From the NCBI GenBank assembly GCA_963921195.1, contig OY992537.1, forward strand, positions 98,290,736 to 98,354,735: a DNA stretch of 64,000 bases, given 5' to 3'. Made by a program: the position numbers and the translations under genes. Under the pieces are notes generated by a model that saw only the letters and a list, made by a program, of their open reading frames with translations, was not told the DNA's origin and ran no database searches. This document shows positions 22,100-34,000 of the stretch, in pieces. Source of the stretch: Pegoplata infirma (Eukaryota > Arthropoda > Insecta > Diptera > Anthomyiidae). Every line of letters starts with the position of its first letter. Within the stretch, counting starts at the first letter, position 1.

Positions 22100-24611
22100 C
22101 AAAAATCGAAAAAAAAAATTTTTTCGTTCTTTTTGGAGAGGGGTCGGTAGTTGTAATTGCGGGGGGGGGGGCAAATTTTCTCTCGAATATATGTTTAAAA
22201 ATTATTATGCTTTTGCACTAAAGAAATACAAGTTTATCATTACATATTTGAAAAAAGTTTTATTCCACGCCCATAAAAGGGGGTGGACCGAAAAAAAACG
22301 ACATTCTCTAATTCTCTGGGTATAACAAAAACACAAAATATCATGTAAAAAATGCTATTTTTCAGAGGTTGGTTTAGTTCTTCAAGGGGGAACTTTTTTC
22401 CCTTGGTCCGATTTTGCTCATTTACGAACTTTTCCTTAACCATAAGACATATATGTGCCAAATGTCGGGAGTCTAGCTCTTTTGTTTTGGACTGCATCGT
22501 GTTTACTACAGACGGACAGACGGACAGGCGGTCGGACGGACATCGCTAGAATGTCTTATAATCGATCACTGATCATAAATATATATGGGGCATTCCATGT
22601 GAAATCGGACACTTTGAAAAACTTTTTTTTTTTAGATTTTCCCAATTTGTTTACAGTTTTTAGTACCCTTCGAAAACTCTTTCGTGGTAAATTTTCAGAT
22701 TTTTTTGATGACCCGTTCAAAAGATATCAAATTTTTAAAAATTGGTAGTTTGTTCCTTTACTCAAAATTCTTTTAATCATAACTTCTTCAATAATGGTCC
22801 GAATTTCAATTTTTTTTTTTTCAAAATTTTTGTTTTTTTACGTACTTTCTAAAAAAAAATTCAAAAAAATTCTTGAAAGCGCTCTAGTATGGGATTTTTA
22901 AGTTTTAAAATTTAAATCTCATTTTTGAAAATGTTTGTACTCTTCGATTTTTTTTTAAATATTTTTGTGTAAAACTTCTATCAATTCTACAAATTTTTTG
23001 CCCAGGAAGATCGTGGGATAACGATTACTATTTTTTAAAATTTTTTGAAAAAATTTTATTGTAATTTTCCAATCTTAAAATCATTTCTACTGCTCCAATG
23101 GTGCGCCATAGAGGGGTCCTTTATAAGACCGACCCCCATTAATTTTTTTGTCTGAACATTTCTTTGGAACAAACTAATACCCTATCTCCAATTTCTAAGG
23201 GGGCTCCCACACAAAACGACATTTTTTAAAATTTGTTCCAACCGCTCTAACTGCCATAGTGCTCTTAGAGCAACAAAATGTATGACCGACCCACAATATT
23301 TTTTTAGTCCAAACATTTTCTCTGAACACACCTACCCTCTATCTTTAACTGTTAAGGCGGTCCCCATACAATTTTTTTTATTTTTTGTAAATTTGTTTTA
23401 TTTAATCAGCTTCTACCGGTCCAATGGTGCGTCCGAGACGGTCATTAGTGAGACCGACCCCCATTTATTTTTACCTTACAACATTTTTTCAAAACATACC
23501 TGCGCCCTATCTCCACTTCCTAAGTAGGCTCCCATACAAAATTACATTTTTATAAAATTTGCTCCAACTGTTATTTGTATGGGAGCCTACTTAGGGAGTG
23601 GAGATAGGGCCTAGGTATGTTTTGAAAAAATTTTGTAGGGTTAAAATAAATGGGGGTCGGTCTCACTAATGACCCCTCTCGGACGCATTATTGGACCGGT
23701 AGAAGCTGATTAAATAAAACAAATTTACAAAAAATAAAAAAAAATTGTATGGGGACCGCCTTAACATTTAAAGATAGAGGGTAGGTGTGTTCAGAGAAAA
23801 TGTTTGGACAAAAAAAATATTGTGGGTCTGTCATACATTTTGTTGCTCTAAAGGCACTATTAGGGCTGTTAGAGCGGTGGGAACAAATTTTAAAAAATGT
23901 CGTTTTGTGTGGGAGCCCCCTTAGAAATTGGAGATAGGGTATTAGTTTGTTCCAAAGAAATGTTACGACGTAAAAATTAATGGGGGTCGGTCTTATAAAG
24001 GACCCCTCTATGACGCACCATTGGAGCAGTAGAAATGATTTTAAGATTGGAAAATTACAATAAATTTTTTTCAAAAAAATTTAAAAAATAGTAATAATCG
24101 TTATCCCACTATCTTCCTGGGCAAAAAATTTGTAGAATTGATAGAAGTTTTACGCAAAAAAATTTCAAAAAAATCGAAGAGTACAAACATTTTCAAAAAT
24201 GAGATTTAAATTTTTAAACTTAAAAATTGCATACTAGAGCGCTTTTAAGAATTTTTTGGGATTTTTTTTTAGAAAGTACGTAAAAAAACAAAAATTTTGA
24301 AAAAAAAAAAATGAAATTTGGACCATTATTGAAGAAGTTATGATTAAAAGAAGTTTGAGTAAAGGAACAAACTACCAATTTTTAAAAATTTGATATCTTT
24401 TGAACGGGTCATCAAAAAAATCTGAAAATTTACCACGAAGGAGTTTTCGAAGGGTACTAAAAACTGTGAACAAATTGGGAAAATCTAAAAAAAAAGTTTT
24501 TCAAAAAGTCCGATTTCACATGGAATGCCCCATAAACTTTATGGGGTCCTAGACCGATATTTTGATGAGTTACACACGGAAAGACAAAGTGAGTATACCC
24601 CTGTACTATAG
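22100..24611 (-). mobile_element. Mini-me-like element split by a 1.9-kb foldback
   Basis: Left part: G-rich block (22161-22172), CCCATAAAAGGGGGTGG, TTGGTTTAGTTCTTCAAGGGGG, (GACGGACA)n, CGCTAGAATGTCTTATAATCG, GATCACTGATCATAAATATATAT. Right part after 24531: ATAAACTTTATGGGGTCCTAGACC and an end similar to ATACCCCTGTACTATAGTT. In intact copies these parts are contiguous. The beginning of the element is not clearly defined. Confidence 0.7.
22587..24531. mobile_element. Complete foldback element (1945-bp palindrome)
   Basis: The ends GGGGCATTCCATGTGAAATC and GATTTCACATGGAATGCCCC are exact inverses, and pairing continues through nearly the whole element to a centre close to 23558. Examples are ttagtacccttcgaaaac (22659) with gttttcgaagggtactaa (24443), and gtaggctcccatacaaa (23524) with tttgtatgggagcctac (23574). 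It lies at the (TA)n tract of a mini-me. The flanks TATAT and ATAA do not give an unambiguous TSD. ORFs of 81 and 128 codons inside are mirror frames. Confidence 0.85.
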
Positions 24612-24632
24612 TTTTTTAGAAATTAAGACAAT

Positions 24633-25353
24633 CCCAGCTAAACTTAGATTACCAAATAAGGTATAGCATCTCTTATTTTATACATTGCAGCATTGATGAT
24701 TTTAACAGGCGATGAGACTCAAAGTAATGCATCCACATTATCACAAAGAATACCAGTAAGGTATAAAATAAGTCATAAAATTATAACGAAGAATACGAGT
24801 AAGGTGTAAAATATATGATATTTTATAGGTTACGAGAAATGAAATAATATAGCATACGAGAAGATAATATATAAGGTGTTACGTGTAGTGAAAAAGTAAT
24901 TGTTTATTAAATTTACTCACGTGATTGCAAGTGAGTGTAAGTAGATAAAATATGCTCGTGAGTGTGTGTCGTTAGAAATTTCCTGTCGTGAGCCCATCTC
25001 TAGTTTAAACTTATGCATTTTTTTATAAAATAATTATTTTTTATGTTATTGTAATGCATTATGCATCCAATTATAAATAAAGCATTATTTCAAACTTTCA
25101 AATAATACATAATGTAACAAAATATAAGTCATCCATGATTTAATGTTTAGAAATAATAAATATGAAATAAATTTTTTCCAATAATCATGCATTACGTAGC
25201 AAATTATTAGTAATGCATTATTTTTCACTTGAAAATAATACGTTGTGGAACAAATGTTTGGTAAGACATCCTAAAATAATGCTACAAATAAGGTATATAC
25301 ATTACCTGGTAATGTGTTATATAATCACTACCCATTACCAAAGTTTTGCTGGG
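24633..25353. mobile_element. CCCAGCAAAACTT-type MITE
   Basis: The ends CCCAGCTAAACTTAGATTACC and GGTAATG..CCATTACCAAAGTTTTGCTGGG are inverted (about 12 matching terminal bases plus GGTAAT words). The interior is a TAATGCAT/ATTATTTT-rich 721 bp. A solo end lies at 11660. The target duplication is unclear. Confidence 0.55.
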
Positions 25354-25356
25354 TTA

Positions 25357-25630
25357 TGACAAAATTATTAAAAAATGCATCTTTTTTGCTTTCCAATATG
25401 TTGCCAACAATAGAAAAAAAGTAAAACCCGATTATTTTGTATATTATTGAATTAATTTATTCAAATAAATTAAAGCGAAAAACAAATCTGGTATGTTGAA
25501 AATTTGTAATTTGACAGTTATAGAAAATAACAAAAATTTTAATCAAAACATTGATTGACTCATTTAAATTTTGTTGATCAATAGATTTAATTGAAATTTT
25601 TTAGCCAATAATTTTTTGTGTGTCAAATAG
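25357..25630 (-). mobile_element. Element related to 45047-45546 (partial)
   Basis: In inverse orientation it repeats ttttgctttccaatatgttg, cccgattattttgta, taccagattttt-like and cagccaataattttttgtgtg-type end blocks of the copy at 45047-45310. The half beyond the tgacaaaatt boundary is missing. Confidence 0.65.
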
Positions 25631-25639
25631 TTTAAGGTC

Positions 25640-26617
25640 CTCGACAGTTCTTAATAACGTTTTATTTTTTTGAGTGATTTTGAGAGTTATTAATAAGTTA
25701 GATAAGAGTAAGATTGAGAGTTTCTAATAAAGTTAGCAAAACTGAAATTTTATACAAAACATGACCCAAAAATATGCATTTATAGCGAAATAATAGCAAA
25801 AATATGCATTTTCAACAATATATGCAAAAATATGCACCAACGAGTCGATGCCATTTTAAATCAAATTCTTTGATTTGCAAAGATATTTGGTTTATGGTGA
25901 AAGTCCTCTCCTTGGAAATGTCTATAATTTTTAGAAATTAAAATAATTTTAAAAATATTTTTAAAATAATTTTTAAAAATTTTTAAAAAAAAATTTAAAA
26001 ACATTTTCTAAATAATTTCAAACGATTTCTAAATTTTAATTATAATTTCCTCAATTTAAATTGAAAAATATGTACTTTCATTTGCAAATAATTTTGTGGT
26101 AGATGCCCTAAAATGGCGGTTGCACAGTGCAATTTAACACTTTAATGACGGCTTTTAAAAATTTTTAATGCGTAAGAAAATCTATACTCATTGACATTTA
26201 GCACAAAGGCAATAATGCGTTAACAAACCAAAACGGGAGGGAAAATTATTTAAATAATTGTCATGAATTATTTGCATATTGTTATTTTACTAGTTAGTTG
26301 TATTGTATAGATAGTTAAAACAAGTAGTAAGTATAGTTAACTCCGGTTAACTTGCAACGCATGCATGATTTTGTTAATAGTAAGGGTATTCACTGCAGAA
26401 AAAATTTTACCCGCAAAAGTGGAAGATTGCAAATTATTTAAAAAAAAAAATTACACATTTGCAGTCTCGTGTAAAAATGGTTTCGATCTGTTTATATCTT
26501 TTCATATATAATCGTATCTGGTTGCATATTATTATATCTAAGAATCTATGATTTGATCGACATTCCCTAGTAAAAATGTACTCAGTTTTCGGATAACATT
26601 TCATCTGATTATGTACT
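25640..26617. other. AT-rich spacer with a TATGCA MITE remnant
   Basis: Positions 25768-25885 carry aatatgcattt, caacaatatatgcaaaaatatgcacc and gagtcgatgccatttt, a decayed piece of the hAT MITE at 19878. The remainder shows no element ends and no gene. Confidence 0.5.
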
Positions 26618-26640
26618 ATTATATACATGCGCGGGTACAA

Positions 26641-26890
26641 GGGGGGGGAAAAAGGGGAAATTTCCCCCCCCAGACCAAATTTTGAAAAGAAAAAAAAGGA
26701 AAAAAAAGAAAAAAAAGAAAAAAAGAAAAAAAGGAAAGGAAAAGAAAAGAAAAGAAAAGAAAAGAAAAAGAAGAAAAAAAGAATAAAGGAAATTTTCTAA
26801 AAAAAGTCCAAAAATTTTTCAAAGAAGAAAATCTAAAAAATTTTAATAGGAAAAATTTTTTAATTTTTTAAGGGAAAAGTGAATTAATCT
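26641..26890 (+). repeat. Purine-rich strand-asymmetric tract
   Basis: On the + strand nearly all bases are A or G (aaaagaaaaaaagg, gaaaagaaaagaaaag) from about 26684 to 26805, preceded by G and C runs. Such tracts can form triplex DNA. The 67-codon Phe/Ser-only minus-strand frame is an artefact of this composition. Confidence 0.75.
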
Positions 26891-27099
26891 GAACATTTTC
26901 TGTGAAAAATATCTGTCAATCTTATTATGAATTTTGGCATAAACTAATTAATTAGAATATGCTTTTTTTGTATAGAAAAATCTTACAGGATCTTAATTTG
27001 GTTTATATAAAAATTTTTTGTCTTCTACATAGCAATGTTGATAGTCGAACTTACATATGTAAAACTATTTTAATTTTTTTTTTCTAAAGAAAAAACTTT

Positions 27100-28410
27100 T
27101 TCTAAAGAAAAAATTCTCAGAATCTGAGACCTTTTTATGTGAAAAAGGTTTAAAATTTATTTATAGGAAAAAGGTCGCAAAAGAATTTTTCTTTGGAAAA
27201 AAAGTCTCAGAATTTCTGAATTTGAGACTTATTTTAAGGAAAAGGTCTCAGAATCTGAGTCTTTTTTAAAAAGAAAAAGGTCTTAAAGTCTGAGACTTTT
27301 TATTGTTGAAAAATAGTCTCAGAATTTGAAACTTACTGAATTGGTAGAAGGTCGCAGAATCTGAGACTTTTTCAACGGGAAAAAGGTCTTAGAATCTAAG
27401 ACTTTTTTATAGGAATAAGGTCTCTGAGTCTCAGAAAAATGTCTCAGAATCTCAGACTTTTTCTATAGGAAACAGGTCTCAGAATCTATGACCTTTCTAT
27501 AGGAAAAAGGTCTTAAAGTCTGAGACGTTTTCTATAGGAAAAACATTTCCGAATATGGGACTTTTTCTTTAGGAAAGGGTCACAGAATCTTCGACTTTTT
27601 CTATAGAAAAGGTGTCTTAGAATCGGAATAGATTTCAGAATCAGAAAAAGGTCTCAGAATCTGTCACTTCTTCTTTAAAGAAAAAGTGCCAGAATTTAAA
27701 CTTTTTCTGTATCAGAAAAAGCTCTCAGAGTCTGAGACTTTTTCTTTAGGAAAAAGGTCTGAGAGTCTGAGCTTTTTTCTTTAGGAATAAGATCTCAGAA
27801 TTTGAAACTTTTTCTTTAGGAAATGTTCTTAGAATCTGAGACTTTTTTTATTGAAAAAAGGTCAAGAAACTAAGACTTTTTCTATAGAAAAAGTTTGCAG
27901 AATCTAAAATTTTTTTCAGTATGAAACAAATCTAATAATCAGAGACCTCGCTATAGAAAAAATGTCTCAATAACGCTTTAAAATATGAGACTTTTTCTAT
28001 AGTAAAATGTCTCAGAATCTGAGACTTTTTCTGTGGAAAAAAATTCTTAGAATCTGAAAATTTTTCTATACGAAAAAAAAAATTTCCAGACACGAAAAAT
28101 GTCTCAAAATCTGATATGTTCTATGCAGGAAGAATTTTTTCTATTAAAAAATTCTCAGATTTAGCTCTTCTTATGTATACGAAAAATATACAATTTTCTT
28201 TTAAGTTTCTTTTAAAAATATGAAAATTTTTCTATACGAAAATAGTCTTAGATTCTGAGACATTTTTCGTTAAGAAAAGTCTTATATTCTGAGACATTTT
28301 CCCTATAAAAAATATTTTTTTCACGAAAAATGTCTCAACATCTGATGTTTTCTATGTAGGAAGAATTTCTTCTATTAAAAAATTCTCTTCTTATGTATAC
28401 GAAAAATATA
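27100..28410. repeat. Tandem palindromic repeat GGTCTCAGAATCTGAGACTTTTT
   Basis: About forty diverged units contain the near-palindrome TCTCAGAATCTGAGA separated by TTTTTCTATAGGAAAAA, itself a short palindrome. Units are 30-40 bp. The same motif fills 30535-31010 and reappears at 35150-35240, 38130-38280 and 38790-39010. Confidence 0.8.
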
Positions 28411-28656
28411 CAATTTTCTTTTTAAACAAATTAAAAAAAAATTGACCTAAACGAAATATGGTCATGAAAAACAAACCTCCTTCGGCAAAAACTAATAAAT
28501 TTGATGATTTTATAGCTTTCCCATCACTTTTTTTTGTAAAAAAAACGTATCCTTTTTTTTGCTCGTCAACAAAGGTTAATTTATGATTTTTTTTTCGAAG
28601 TAAAAAAAAATTTTCCCCCCCCACACCCAAAAGCTGTACCCGCCACTGATTATATA

Positions 28657-29080
28657 TAACTGCTTAAAAATTTATACAATCAGATATAATTTTATAAAAA
28701 AAATAGGCACACTTTTGCTAGGGTTGGCATAAATTCGACATCTAATAATGCAATGTTGCTTTTTCGCATTTTTGCTATAGTAAAATTGCTAACGTGAATG
28801 TCATTAATGTTTAAACAAAAAAAAACACATATACAAAATTTTATTGTTGACATGTGTAACCATAATGCGCATGCGTGAATGCATTTTGAGTTACAACTTA
28901 CAAATTGTGAAAATGTGCAACAGGTTTTTTTTTTTGTAGTTCCTTTTTAATGTGCGATATGACAAAATGAAAATAAAAAAAAAAAAAATAAAATGTCAAT
29001 GTACGTTAGTTGATTTTTTTACTTTTAACACCCTACACTTCTTATAAAATATATAAAAGTTTATAATTCCGTATGTAACA
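28657..29080. other. AT-rich spacer, nothing recognised
   Basis: Contains scattered low-complexity runs and no recognisable element end or gene. Confidence 0.45.
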
Positions 29081-29082
29081 TA

Positions 29083-29880
29083 ACGAAAAAAACCGAAAAA
29101 AAATTTGCCAATGAACGAAATTAATAGTATTTACGAACAAATACATAAAAATACATAAAAATGTGGAATTTAAGAAAAATTTAACATTTTTTTATAAATT
29201 CAATGAAAAAGTTAAAAAATTATGAACTTTTTCATAAAATTTTTGAACTTTTTCATAGAATTTATGAAAAAATGTTAAATCTTTCTTAAATTAAACTTTT
29301 ATGTATTTGTTCATATATATGTAAATTATGAAAAAATACATAAAAATTATTAACTTTTTCATAGAATTTATGAAAAAATTTTAAATATTTCTAAAATTTA
29401 ATTTTTATGTATTTGTTCATTAATATCAATATTTTTCATCAAATTTTTTAACTTTTTCATAGAATTTATGAAAAAATGTTAAATATTTCTTAAATTAAAT
29501 TTTTATGTATTTTTTCATAAATGTATAAATTATGAACAAAAACATAAAAATTATGAACTTTTTCATCAATTTTTTTAGCTTTTTCATAGAATTTATGAAA
29601 AAATGTTAAATATTTCTTAAATTAAATCTTTATGTATTTGTTCATAAATATGTATTTATGAACAAATATATAAAAATTATGAACTTTTTCATCAAAATTT
29701 TAAACTTTTTCATAGAATTTATGAAAAAATGTAAAATATTTCTTAAATTACACATTTTATCATTTATTTATAAATACTACGAAAAAGTTCAAAAGAATTA
29801 TGAAAAAGTTAATAAATTTGTATGAACTTGTTCATAAATACTATGAAAGTCGTTCATTTAGAATTTTTTTTGAGTGAATT
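29083..29880. repeat. ATGAAAAAGTTC tandem/inverted repeat element
   Basis: Repeated blocks of TTATGAACTTTTTCATAGAATTTATGAAAAAATGTTAAATATTTC follow one another with a period near 125 bp. The start (ccaatgaacgaaattaatagtatttacg) and the end (actatgaaagtcgttcattt) are inverted, as in the shorter copy at 49118-49382. It is a non-autonomous element with internal amplification. Confidence 0.65.
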
Positions 29881-30480
29881 CATCAAGTCGATATAGTCTG
29901 GATCCCCGTTTAATTTTATCTACATGCCAACGTTGAATTTTATTGATGACTTAACAATGACTTAACATAACAAGCATGGCAGATTTGCATCCTAAAGCTT
30001 GCAAAATATACAAGCAGCATTGCAGTAATTTGCAACCTTTTGAAGAACGAACAGAAGATATTGACCGATTTGAAAGAGATTTTGTAGGTAAATTTCTGGT
30101 ATGGGTAGTCCAGTTTTTCCGGGTAGCCGTTTCCAATAAGAGAAACAAAATGTTAAAACGGCCAGTCTAGTGAATATGCCACATATAAAATACCGAAATT
30201 TTTTAGAGTTCTTCAGTACAAATGTAAGCAAATATACAAATATAGAGTATTTTAGATTCAGTGCAACAGAATTAATGTTTTTACTTTGTTTTTCGTATAA
30301 TTTTATGTCTATTTATGATACTCTTTTGATAAATACAATAAAACATTAACTTTTATTATGGAAATGTACGTAAAGCTTAAAAAAGGGTATGATGACAATT
30401 TGTCTTTTTTATGTTTAAATGCCGGCTTTTGTCTATAATTCTTAATATTTACTGGAAGTTCACTAACGGCCAAAACGGCG
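29881..30480 (+). other. Single-copy stretch between repeat blocks
   Basis: This 600-bp stretch shares no obvious words with the repeat families around it and has a more mixed base composition. It contains the exon candidate at 29976 and an AATAAA at 30337-30342. It may be original host DNA. Confidence 0.45.
29976..30087 (+). CDS. Possible first coding exon, unknown protein (low confidence)
   Basis: An ATG in the context aagcATGG opens a frame of 37 complete codons reading MADLHPKACKIYKQHC.. ERTEDIDRFERDFV, with mixed charged residues unlike the Phe/Lys/Asn-rich noise frames elsewhere. Immediately after GTAG comes GTAAAT (30088-30093), a good splice-donor match. Read through without splicing, the frame continues to a stop at 30170 (64 codons). 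The downstream AATAAA would suit an unspliced short gene instead. I do not recognise the protein, no acceptor or second exon can be assigned, and overlapping minus-strand frames of 65 and 79 codons exist, so chance is a serious alternative. Confidence 0.2.
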
Positions 30481-30489
30481 ACAAAAAAT

Positions 30490-31040
30490 ATCAGGTTTAG
30501 AGGTATTTTCTATATGAAAACTTTTCTGTTTAGAAAAATTCTCAGATTCTGAGAAACTTTTTTCTATAGAAAATTCTCAGATTTTTCCGGTAGAGAAGTT
30601 ACAAGATTTGAAGATATTTTTCCTGTAGAAAAAATAAAAGATTTTGAGTCATTGTTCCATATAGAAAAATTCAAATATTCCGAAAAATATTATCCTGTAG
30701 AAAAATTCTTAGATTCTGGGATTTTTTTTCAGTATAGAAAAATTCTCAGATTCTGAGACATTTTTCTGTAAAAAAAATTCTCAGATTTTAAGACATTTTT
30801 CTGCATAGAAAAATTCTCAGATTCTAAAACATTTTTTCTGTATAAAAAAATTCTCAGGTTGTGAGATATTTTTTTTTTTAAAGTGAAATTCTCAGATTCT
30901 GAAACATTTAAAAAAAAATTCTGAGACATTTTTTCTGTATAGAAAAGTTCTCAGATTCTGAGACATTTTTTCTGTATAAAAAATTTTACAGACATTTTGT
31001 CTGTATAAAAAAAATTTCTGAAACGCTTTTCTGTATCAAA
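30490..31040. repeat. CTCAGATTCTGAGA array, second block
   Basis: Units of TAGAAAAATTCTCAGATTCTGAGACATTTTTTCTGTA repeat about fifteen times with divergence. It is related to the interior of the hAT-like element at 26626-28648 and passes directly into the TATCGATA array. Confidence 0.75.
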
Positions 31041-34000
31041 AATTCGTAGAAGTTGACAGATTTCGATAACAAAGTTTTCTATAAAAAATCAGTTATCGAT
31101 AACAACGTTTTTTATAGAAAATTATTTATCGATCTATTGATAACTAAGTTTTCTATAGAAAATTAGTTATCGATGAATCAAAGTTTTGTTTAACTAATTA
31201 GTAATCGATGTATCGACAACAAAGTTTTCTATGGAAAATTAGTAATCGACAACAAAGTTTTTTATAAAAATTAGTTATCGATAGTTTCTGTATCCAAAAT
31301 TCGCAGAAGCTGACAGATTTCGATAACAAAGTTTTCTATAGAAAATCAGTTAATCGATAAAGAAAAAAAAATTTATACAAAATTATTTATCGATAACAAA
31401 GTTTTCCATAGAAAATTAGTTATCGATATCAAACTTTTCTACAGAAAATTAGTTATCGATATATCGATAACAATCTTTTCTATAGAAAATTAGTAATCGA
31501 CAACAAAGTTTTTTATAAAAATTAGTTATCGATTGTTTCTGTATCCAAAATTCGCAGAAGCTGACTGATTTCGATAACAATGTTTTCTATAGAAAATCAG
31601 TTATCGATAAAAAAAAAAAAAATTTATATAAAATTATTTATCGATTTCTGATTAATTTTTATTAAAAAATAAAAATAGTTTTATTCGACCTTTAAAATAT
31701 TATATTTTGAGGATGTTTAGATAGATAGAGGTCATTATTTTCTTTACTTATTAAAACCATGATATTCTCATAGCATAATTTTTCAAGAAAATTATTTTTT
31801 GTTTTAAATTTGTTTATGTTGGTCATTTTTGCAAGACTTAATCGACACGTGTTTCGGAATTTGTCAAGATTCCATTGTCAAGATTATTTAGCAAAAATAG
31901 AAACGATTTACTACAAAGTAGCAAACGAGTCTAATGACAAATCGTTTGTGCGAATAGAGGCGAATATGTATTTATATTCTACTTAGTTTGTGCACAAACG
32001 ATTTGTCATTAGACTCGTTTGCTACTTTGTAGTAAATCGATTCTATTTTTGCTAAATAATCTTGACAATGGAATCTTGACAAATTCCGAAACACGTGTCG
32101 ATTAAGTCTTGCAAAAATGACCAACATAAATAAATTTAAAACAAAAAATAATTTTCTTGAAAAATTATGCTATGAGAATATCATGGTTTTAATTAGTAAA
32201 GAAAATAATGACCTCGAGCCAGAATAAACATCCTCAAAATATTATTTATCGATAACAAAGTTTTCTACAGAAAAATAGTTATCGATATCAAACTTTTCTA
32301 CAGAAAATTAGTTATCGATAACAATCTTTTCTACAGAAAATCAGTTATCGATAACAAACATTTCTATAGAAAATTAGTTATCGATAACAAACTTTTCTAT
32401 AGAAAATTAGTTATCGATATATCGATAACAATCTTTTCTACAGAAAATAGAAAACGAGTTATCGATAACAAACTTTTCTATAGAAAATTAGTTATCTATG
32501 CATCGATAACAAGCTATATAGAAAATTAGTTATCGATAACAAACTTTTCTATAGAAATAAATTATCGATGTATCGATAACAAACTTTTCTATAGAAAATT
32601 AGTTATCGACCACAATCTTTTCTCTAAAAAATTAGCAATCGATAACAAACTTTTCTATAGAAAATTAGTTATCGTTTTCTATAGAAAAGTTTGTTATCGA
32701 TGTATCGATAACAAACTTTTCTATAGAAAATTAGTTATCGATGTATTGATAACAAACTTTTCTATAGAAAATTAGTTATCGATGTATCGATAACAAATTT
32801 TCTATAGAAAATTAGTTATCGATAACAAACTTTTCTATAGAAAATTAGTTATCGATGTATCGATAACAAACTTTTCTATAGAAAATTAGTTATCGATGTA
32901 TCGATAACAAACTTTTCTATAGAAAATTTGTTATCGATAACAAACTTTTCTATAGAAAATTAGTTATCGATAACAAACTTTTCTATAGAAAATTAGTTAT
33001 CGATGTATCGATAACAAACTTTTCTATAGAAAATTAGTTATCGATGTATCGATAACAAACTTTTCTATCGAAAATTAGTTATCGATAACAAACTTTTCTA
33101 TAGAAAATTTTTTATCGATAACAAACTTTTCTATAGAAAATTAGTTATCGATAACAAACTTTGTTATAGAAAATAAGTTATCGATAACAAAATTTTCTAC
33201 AGAAAATTAGTTATCGAAAAGAAACTTTTCTATTGAAAATTAGTTATCGATGTAATGATAACAAACTTTTCTATAGAAAATTAGTTATCGATGTATCAAT
33301 AACAAACTTCTACAGAAAATTAGTTATCGATGTATCGATAACAAACTTTTGTATAGAAAATTAGTTATCGATGTATCGATAACGAACTTTTCTATAGAAA
33401 ATAAGTTATTGATAACAAACTTTTCTATAGAAAATTAGTTATCGATGTATCGACCACAAACTTTTCTATATAAAATTAGTTATCGATAACAAACTTTTCT
33501 ATATTAGTTATCGATGTATCGATAACAAGCTATATAGAAAATTAGTTATCGATAAATAACCTTTTTTTTTAGAAAAATATGTATCGATGTATTGATAACA
33601 AACTTTTCTATAGAAAATTAGTTATCGATAACAAACATTTCTATAGAAAATTAGTTATTGTTAACAAAATTTTTAACGAAAATTATTTATCGATGTATCG
33701 ATAACAAACCTTTCTATTGAAAATTAGTTATCGAAGTATCGATAAGAAACTTTTCTATAGAAAATTAGTTATTGATGTATCGTTAACACACTTTTTTATA
33801 GAAAATTTGTTATTGATGTATCGATAACAAACCTTTGTATAGAAAATTAGTTATCGATAACAAACTTTTATACAGAAAATTAGTTATCGATAGCAAACTT
33901 TTATATAGAAAATCAGTTATTGATAACAAACTTTTCTATAGAAAATTAGTTATCGGTGTATAGATAACAAAGTTTTCTATACTAAATTTGTGATCGATGT

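Larger units (their letters stand above)
26626..28648. mobile_element. hAT-like element carrying a CTCAGA repeat array, 8-bp TSD
   Basis: The right end is CTGTACCCGCCACTG on the + strand, so the terminus reads CAGTGGCGGGTACAG. The left end CATGCGCGGGTACAA is a drifted partner. The flanking repeat ATTATATA is exact (26618-26625 and 28649-28656). Each end is followed inward by a G/C run (aaggggggggg at the left, ttttcccccccc at the right). The interior is a purine-rich tract then about 1.3 kb of CTCAGA repeats; no transposase is seen. Confidence 0.8.

Noticed and set aside
23688..24074. 128-codon minus-strand frame with a partner frame at 23282
   Set aside because: The two are mirror images created by the foldback palindrome; shared words such as MTDPQYFF occur because the arms are inverted copies.
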